A DNA stretch of 10,768 bases from Candidatus Paracaedibacteraceae bacterium UBA6184 (GTDB lineage: Bacteria; Pseudomonadota; Alphaproteobacteria; UBA6184): assembly GCA_002422845.1 (NCBI GenBank), contig DITM01000015.1, forward strand, positions 23,311-34,078, written 5' to 3'. Below, piece by piece: positions 7,600 to 10,768 of the stretch. The first letter of the stretch is position 1; each line of letters begins with the position of its first letter. The notes beneath the pieces were generated by a model. That model saw only the letters and a program-made list of their open reading frames with translations. It was not told the origin of the DNA and did not search any database. A program made the position numbers and the translations under genes.

Positions 7600-9521
7600 T
7601 TTATGACTACCACCACATATCCCAACATACCCATTAACCCAGCTATCATCACGATGGCATAATCCCTAACATTTCCAGTTTGTAGATATCGCAACGCACC
7701 ACTTAATCGACTGATGAATAATGCAAACCCATTGGGGCCATATCGATCAATTAACCCTTTTTCAATGTGATGATACAAGAAGCTACCTAACCACTGTAGC
7801 GGCTTAATGAAAGCTTTGCGATAAAATTCATCAACTGCAAACCCACTTTGAATGATGGCAGATGCTCGTTTAAAGCGAACCAGCCAGATAGCCAGCTTAT
7901 TACGTTGAGTATGATATACCGAAACGGCCAATGCAATGCCAGACAAGGCTACCATTATAGGCAATACTTGGATCAATCCTGGAATATGATGTTCTATTTC
8001 AGTAAATACATAGGCACCTGAAATTAACTGAGAGCTTGTAAAAAATCCAACCAATGCAATCCCTGAAAATACCGCACCCACTGCTAAAATGACCTTTGGA
8101 ATCAACATGATCATAGGCGCTTCGTGGATATGAGATTGCACCCGTTCATCTGCTTTACAGTCGCCATGAAATACCAACGATATTAACCGCCATGAATAAA
8201 ATGCCGTTAAGAATGCTGAAGATAACCCAATGATATACGGAATGATAGACCCGCCATCCATTGCATACCCGTATAACGATTCCAAGATCCAATCTTTTGA
8301 ATAGTATCCTGCAAACAATGGAATGCCCGCAAGTGCAAGGCTACCAATCCACACAAGTGCATAAGTAACGGGAATATGCTTATACAAGCCACCCATCTTA
8401 CGCATGTTTTGTTCACCCGACATGGCATGAATCACAGATCCTGCGGATAAAAACAGTAACGCTTTAAAAAAAGCATGAGTCACTAAATGAAACAATGCCG
8501 CTGAATACATCGACACCCCACACGCCATGAACATGTATCCCAATTGACTGCAAGTGGAATACGCAATCACCCGTTTTATGTCTTTTTGAAATAAGCCAAC
8601 CACTGCAGCAAACAGAGCGGTTATTGCGCCAATGACAACGATCGCTGTTTTTACTGAAGGTGCATATTCAAACAAGAATGATAAGCGAATTAATAAAAAC
8701 ACTCCCGCTGTTACCATGGTTGCTGCGTGAATCAATGCCGATACGGGAGTCGGCCCCTCCATTGCATCTGGCAACCACACATGTAGCCCAAACTGCGCAG
8801 ATTTAGCCATGGCTCCAATTAAAAAGCTGATACAAATAAAGGTATATGCATTGATGGTTAGATGATCGGTTAATCGAAAGAATGCCTCGTCAAACGTCGT
8901 AAGCTTTAATAGAATTTCTGGAATGGATACGGAATCAAAGACCGCAATGCAGCCCACAATACCCAACACCATTCCCATATCACCAATTCGGTTTGTTATA
9001 AAGGCTTTCATTGACGCTGCATTTGCTGAGTCTTTGTGAAACCAGAATCCGATTAATAAATATGAAGAAAGTCCAACGCCTTCCCATCCTAAGAACAGCT
9101 GCAACAGATCATCTGACATAACCAAGAACAACATAAAAAATGTAAATAAGCTGAGGTACGACATAAACCGTGCTATGGATTTATCCCCCTTCATATAACC
9201 TAAAGAATAAATATGAACCATAAACGATACACATGTAACGACCGCCGCCATTATGGCAGACAAGCTATCTACATACAGTCCCCAGGTGATCTTGTGGTGA
9301 TCGTCCAATGGGATCCATGACAACATTTCCCCATGCACAATTTTCTTTGCAATTATAACGTCATACGCTAAATCCAAAGCAACTAATGCAGAAACGCCCA
9401 TACACATGCATGTTACAAGCTTTGCAACATCATCCATGGTGCGCTGGTTGAAAAAGCTAATCAATCCCGCGACACAACTGCCAATTAACGGAATCCATAA
9501 TACTGCAGCTGCCATAATCAT
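7596..9521 (-). CDS. nuoL: NADH-quinone oxidoreductase subunit L
   Basis: The 641-residue subunit sits at the far end of the complex I membrane arm and pumps protons. It carries the long lateral amphipathic helix that braces NuoM and NuoN. Seen residues: Glu147 in LFLGWEGVGLSSYLLIGFW, Lys239 in IGAMAKSAQFGLHVWLPDAM, the signature GPTPVSALIHAATMVTAGV (255-273), Lys352 in HAFFKALLFLSAGSVIHAM and Lys408 in GYYSKDWILE. Near the C-terminus, LQTGNVRDYA (613-622) precedes the last helix, and the lateral helix would lie in about 545-610. Length is slightly above E. coli NuoL (613) and normal for alphaproteobacteria. The first ATG (9521) is chosen because AAAGGG lies 9 nt before it; a second in-frame ATG at 9515 is 6 nt further on. 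The gap to nuoK is 5 nt. Confidence 0.98.
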   Translation of the reverse strand: MIMAAAVLWIPLIGSCVAGLISFFNQRTMDDVAKLVTCMCMGVSALVALDLAYDVIIAKKIVHGEMLSWIPLDDHHKITWGLYVDSLSAIMAAVVTCVSFMVHIYSLGYMKGDKSIARFMSYLSLFTFFMLFLVMSDDLLQLFLGWEGVGLSSYLLIGFWFHKDSANAASMKAFITNRIGDMGMVLGIVGCIAVFDSVSIPEILLKLTTFDEAFFRLTDHLTINAYTFICISFLIGAMAKSAQFGLHVWLPDAMEGPTPVSALIHAATMVTAGVFLLIRLSFLFEYAPSVKTAIVVIGAITALFAAVVGLFQKDIKRVIAYSTCSQLGYMFMACGVSMYSAALFHLVTHAFFKALLFLSAGSVIHAMSGEQNMRKMGGLYKHIPVTYALVWIGSLALAGIPLFAGYYSKDWILESLYGYAMDGGSIIPYIIGLSSAFLTAFYSWRLISLVFHGDCKADERVQSHIHEAPMIMLIPKVILAVGAVFSGIALVGFFTSSQLISGAYVFTEIEHHIPGLIQVLPIMVALSGIALAVSVYHTQRNKLAIWLVRFKRASAIIQSGFAVDEFYRKAFIKPLQWLGSFLYHHIEKGLIDRYGPNGFALFISRLSGALRYLQTGNVRDYAIVMIAGLMGMLGYVVVVIK

Positions 9522-9526
9522 GTGTG

Positions 9527-9832
9527 TTAACCCTTTAATACAGTTGCATCTGCAACCGAAATTACAGAACGCCTGCGGAAATAAAAAACTAAAATACCCA
9601 GACCAACGGCAGATTCAGCAGCAGCGACTGTAAGTAAGAACACCGTGAAGACATGCCCATCAATGTTGTGCGCTGCATAGGCATACGCTATGAAGTTAAT
9701 ACTGACCGCTAAGAACATTAGCTCAATACACAAAAAGACTTTGATCAAATTGTTCATGCTGATCAAAATGCCCATGGCTGCAATCACAAAGACCAAGATG
9801 CTGAGAATGTTAATGTGGAATGGATCAATCAT
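9527..9832 (-). CDS. nuoK: NADH-quinone oxidoreductase subunit K
   Basis: This small 101-residue inner-membrane subunit has three transmembrane helices (about residues 7-25, 30-52 and 61-85). It carries the two buried glutamates needed for proton transfer: Glu37 in FLCIELMFLAVSINF and Glu73 in LTVAAAESAVGLGILV, matching E. coli Glu36 and Glu72. Length equals the family norm. It forms part of the charged path linking the quinone chamber to the NuoN, NuoM and NuoL channels. The ATG follows a GGAGAGGG site about 10 nt upstream and lies 2 nt after the nuoJ stop. The basic tail (YFRRRSVISVAD) is ordinary for alphaproteobacterial NuoK. Confidence 0.98.
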   Translation of the reverse strand: MIDPFHINILSILVFVIAAMGILISMNNLIKVFLCIELMFLAVSINFIAYAYAAHNIDGHVFTVFLLTVAAAESAVGLGILVFYFRRRSVISVADATVLKG

Positions 9833-9834
9833 GA

Positions 9835-10425
9835 TTAAATGCCCTCTCCCCGTTTCACTTTTACCATCTGCAACACATCTTCGGGTTTACGGTTGATTTG
9901 GTCGGTTGGGTTTTGTCGCTTAACGTATTTGACTGATCGACTTTGAAATGTCACGATCACTGCTGACACCATCGCAACCAACAACAACACAGCACAACAC
10001 TGAAATATTAATCCGTACTGTGTGTATAACACCATACCAATTGATTTGATGTTTGAGATATTTGATTTCGAAGTCGGCATTGATTGAGGAACCTGAAGCA
10101 ATAGTATCAGCTCTGCAGCAAAGAGAATCCCCATCCCAAAAATCCAATATCGATAGGGTGTAAGCTTCGACAATGCAAACCGCTCATCCGCTTGCGTTAA
10201 CGTCATCACAACAAATAGCAGCAGGACGGACACAGCCCCCACGTAAATAATCACGGTGCTGAGCGCCACAAATTCAGCCCCCAATAGAATGTAAAGCGCA
10301 GAGGCATTTAGGAATGCAAAAATTAATGATAATACGCTGTACACAGGCTTGTGAAATAGAATCACCCCAAGCGCCCCGATGAGTATTAAACTGGAAAATC
10401 CATATGCTAGAAAAGGTTGAAACAC
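9835..10425 (-). CDS. nuoJ: NADH-quinone oxidoreductase subunit J
   Basis: The 196-residue complex I membrane subunit has five predicted helices, at about 10-24, 28-48, 54-76, 92-110 and 138-160. The third holds the conserved stretch ALSTVIIYVGAVSVLLLFVVM (54-74, Tyr61), the helix that changes shape during turnover in other complex I structures. The C-terminus (RKPEDVLQMVKVKRGEGI) matches the usual alphaproteobacterial ending. The start codon is GTG; AAGG lies 6 nt before it and there is no in-frame ATG near by. It is separated from nuoI by 41 AT-rich nt, the largest gap within the nuo part of the window, where an internal promoter is possible. It ends 2 nt before nuoK. Confidence 0.97.
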   Translation of the reverse strand: MFQPFLAYGFSSLILIGALGVILFHKPVYSVLSLIFAFLNASALYILLGAEFVALSTVIIYVGAVSVLLLFVVMTLTQADERFALSKLTPYRYWIFGMGILFAAELILLLQVPQSMPTSKSNISNIKSIGMVLYTQYGLIFQCCAVLLLVAMVSAVIVTFQSRSVKYVKRQNPTDQINRKPEDVLQMVKVKRGEGI

Positions 10426-10431
10426 CGTATG

Positions 10432-10435
10432 CCTT
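10432..10435 (-). promoter_or_regulatory. Shine-Dalgarno site setting the GTG start of nuoJ
   Basis: The minus strand reads GTAAGGCATACGGTG. AAGG at 10435-10432 lies 6 nt from the GTG at 10425-10423, a good distance. The five codons before the GTG contain no other start codon. Confidence 0.55.
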
Positions 10436-10463
10436 ACTTTTTATTATTGTTCTTATTTATTAT

Positions 10464-10492
10464 ATCTTATCTGTATGGCGCATCTTTTTCAA
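10464..10492 (-). promoter_or_regulatory. Candidate internal promoter ahead of nuoJ
   Basis: Inside the last codons of nuoI the minus strand has TTGAAA (10492-10487, five of six to the sigma70 -35), a 17-nt spacer and TAAGAT (10469-10464, four of six to the -10). A perfect TATAAT lies at 10464-10459, but 22 nt from the same -35. Transcription would begin near 10457, about 30 nt before the nuoJ GTG. AT-rich DNA yields such matches by chance and the operon is probably read from far upstream, so this is only a candidate. Confidence 0.25.
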
Positions 10493-10768
10493 GGTTTGCT
10501 GCAATCACAGATTCCCACTTATCACCATTATCCAAAAGCTTTTCTTTTGTATAAATTAATTCTTCTCGTGTTGTCGTGCTGAATTCAAAGTTAGGCCCTT
10601 GAACGATGGCATCCACTGGACAGGCTTCCTGGCATAATCCACAGTAAATACATTTAGTCATATCGATATCGTATCGCACAGTTCTGCGCGTTCCGTCGTC
10701 CCGTTCTGCAGACACAATTGTAATTGCCTGGGCGGGACATATTGCTTCGCACAATTTACAGGCGATGC
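10467..10768 (-). CDS. nuoI: NADH-quinone oxidoreductase subunit I, C-terminal part (cut by the right edge)
   Basis: This is the 8-Fe ferredoxin-like subunit of the complex I peripheral arm, which passes electrons through clusters N6a and N6b toward NuoB. The reading frame stays open to the window edge, so the visible 99 residues are the C-terminal part of a protein usually about 160 residues long. They begin IACKLCEAICPAQA, preceded by two bases of a Cys codon, which is the first 4Fe-4S motif (CxxCxxCxxxCP). The second motif is CIYCGLCQEACPVDAI. The tail NLEKDAPYR is the typical alphaproteobacterial ending. The codon at 10754-10752 is TTG, an internal leucine and not a start. Seven cluster cysteines are fully visible, plus the partial first one. 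Confidence 0.97.
   Translation of the reverse strand, partial: IACKLCEAICPAQAITIVSAERDDGTRRTVRYDIDMTKCIYCGLCQEACPVDAIVQGPNFEFSTTTREELIYTKEKLLDNGDKWESVIAANLEKDAPYR

Noticed and set aside
10752..10754. Apparent start codon for a 95-residue ferredoxin
   Set aside because: It is an internal TTG leucine codon of nuoI. The frame continues upstream to the window edge with the CxxC part of the first iron-sulfur motif.

Overview
The window reads as AT-rich alphaproteobacterial chromosome. The end of a nuo (respiratory complex I) operon is followed by birA and an RNase J gene, nuoI-J-K-L-M-N-birA-rnj, an order typical of Alphaproteobacteria. NuoI and NuoJ also match alphaproteobacterial consensus stretches, for example the NuoI ending NLEKDAPYR. 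The low GC by eye (roughly 40%) and the divergence of several proteins would fit a host-associated lineage such as Holosporales or Rickettsiales. That placement is inference and was not tested against any database.

All genes lie on the minus strand, so transcription runs from high to low coordinates. In that order: nuoI (cut by the right edge, 10768-10467), nuoJ (10425-9835), nuoK (9832-9527), nuoL (9521-7596), nuoM (7599-6127), nuoN (6124-4646), birA (4665-3961), rnj (3949-2285), an MscS-family channel (2224-1055), an HSL/GDSAG-type alpha/beta hydrolase (1046-81), and the 5' end of a tRNA-Ser (29-1, cut by the left edge). Gaps are 41 nt (nuoI-nuoJ), 2 nt, 5 nt, a 4-nt ATGA overlap (nuoL-nuoM), 2 nt, a 20-nt overlap (nuoN-birA), 11 nt (birA-rnj ATG), 60 nt (rnj-mscS) and 8 nt (mscS-hydrolase). 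There is no gene-free stretch over 100 nt.

NuoI carries electrons through two 4Fe-4S clusters. NuoJ and NuoK belong to the membrane arm close to the quinone site. NuoL, NuoM and NuoN are the three antiporter-like proton-pumping subunits, and all three keep their key Glu/Lys residues. BirA biotinylates the biotin carboxyl carrier protein, and RNase J is an RNA-processing nuclease. The MscS channel and hydrolase form a separate tightly spaced pair that may be a read-through tail or a small unit of its own.

I found no mobile element, CRISPR array, toxin system or unknown multi-gene system. The points worth a second look are small: three non-ATG start decisions, a divergent biotin-ligase loop, the nuoN/birA overlap, a possible internal promoter ahead of nuoJ, and the unusual mscS-hydrolase tail after rnj.
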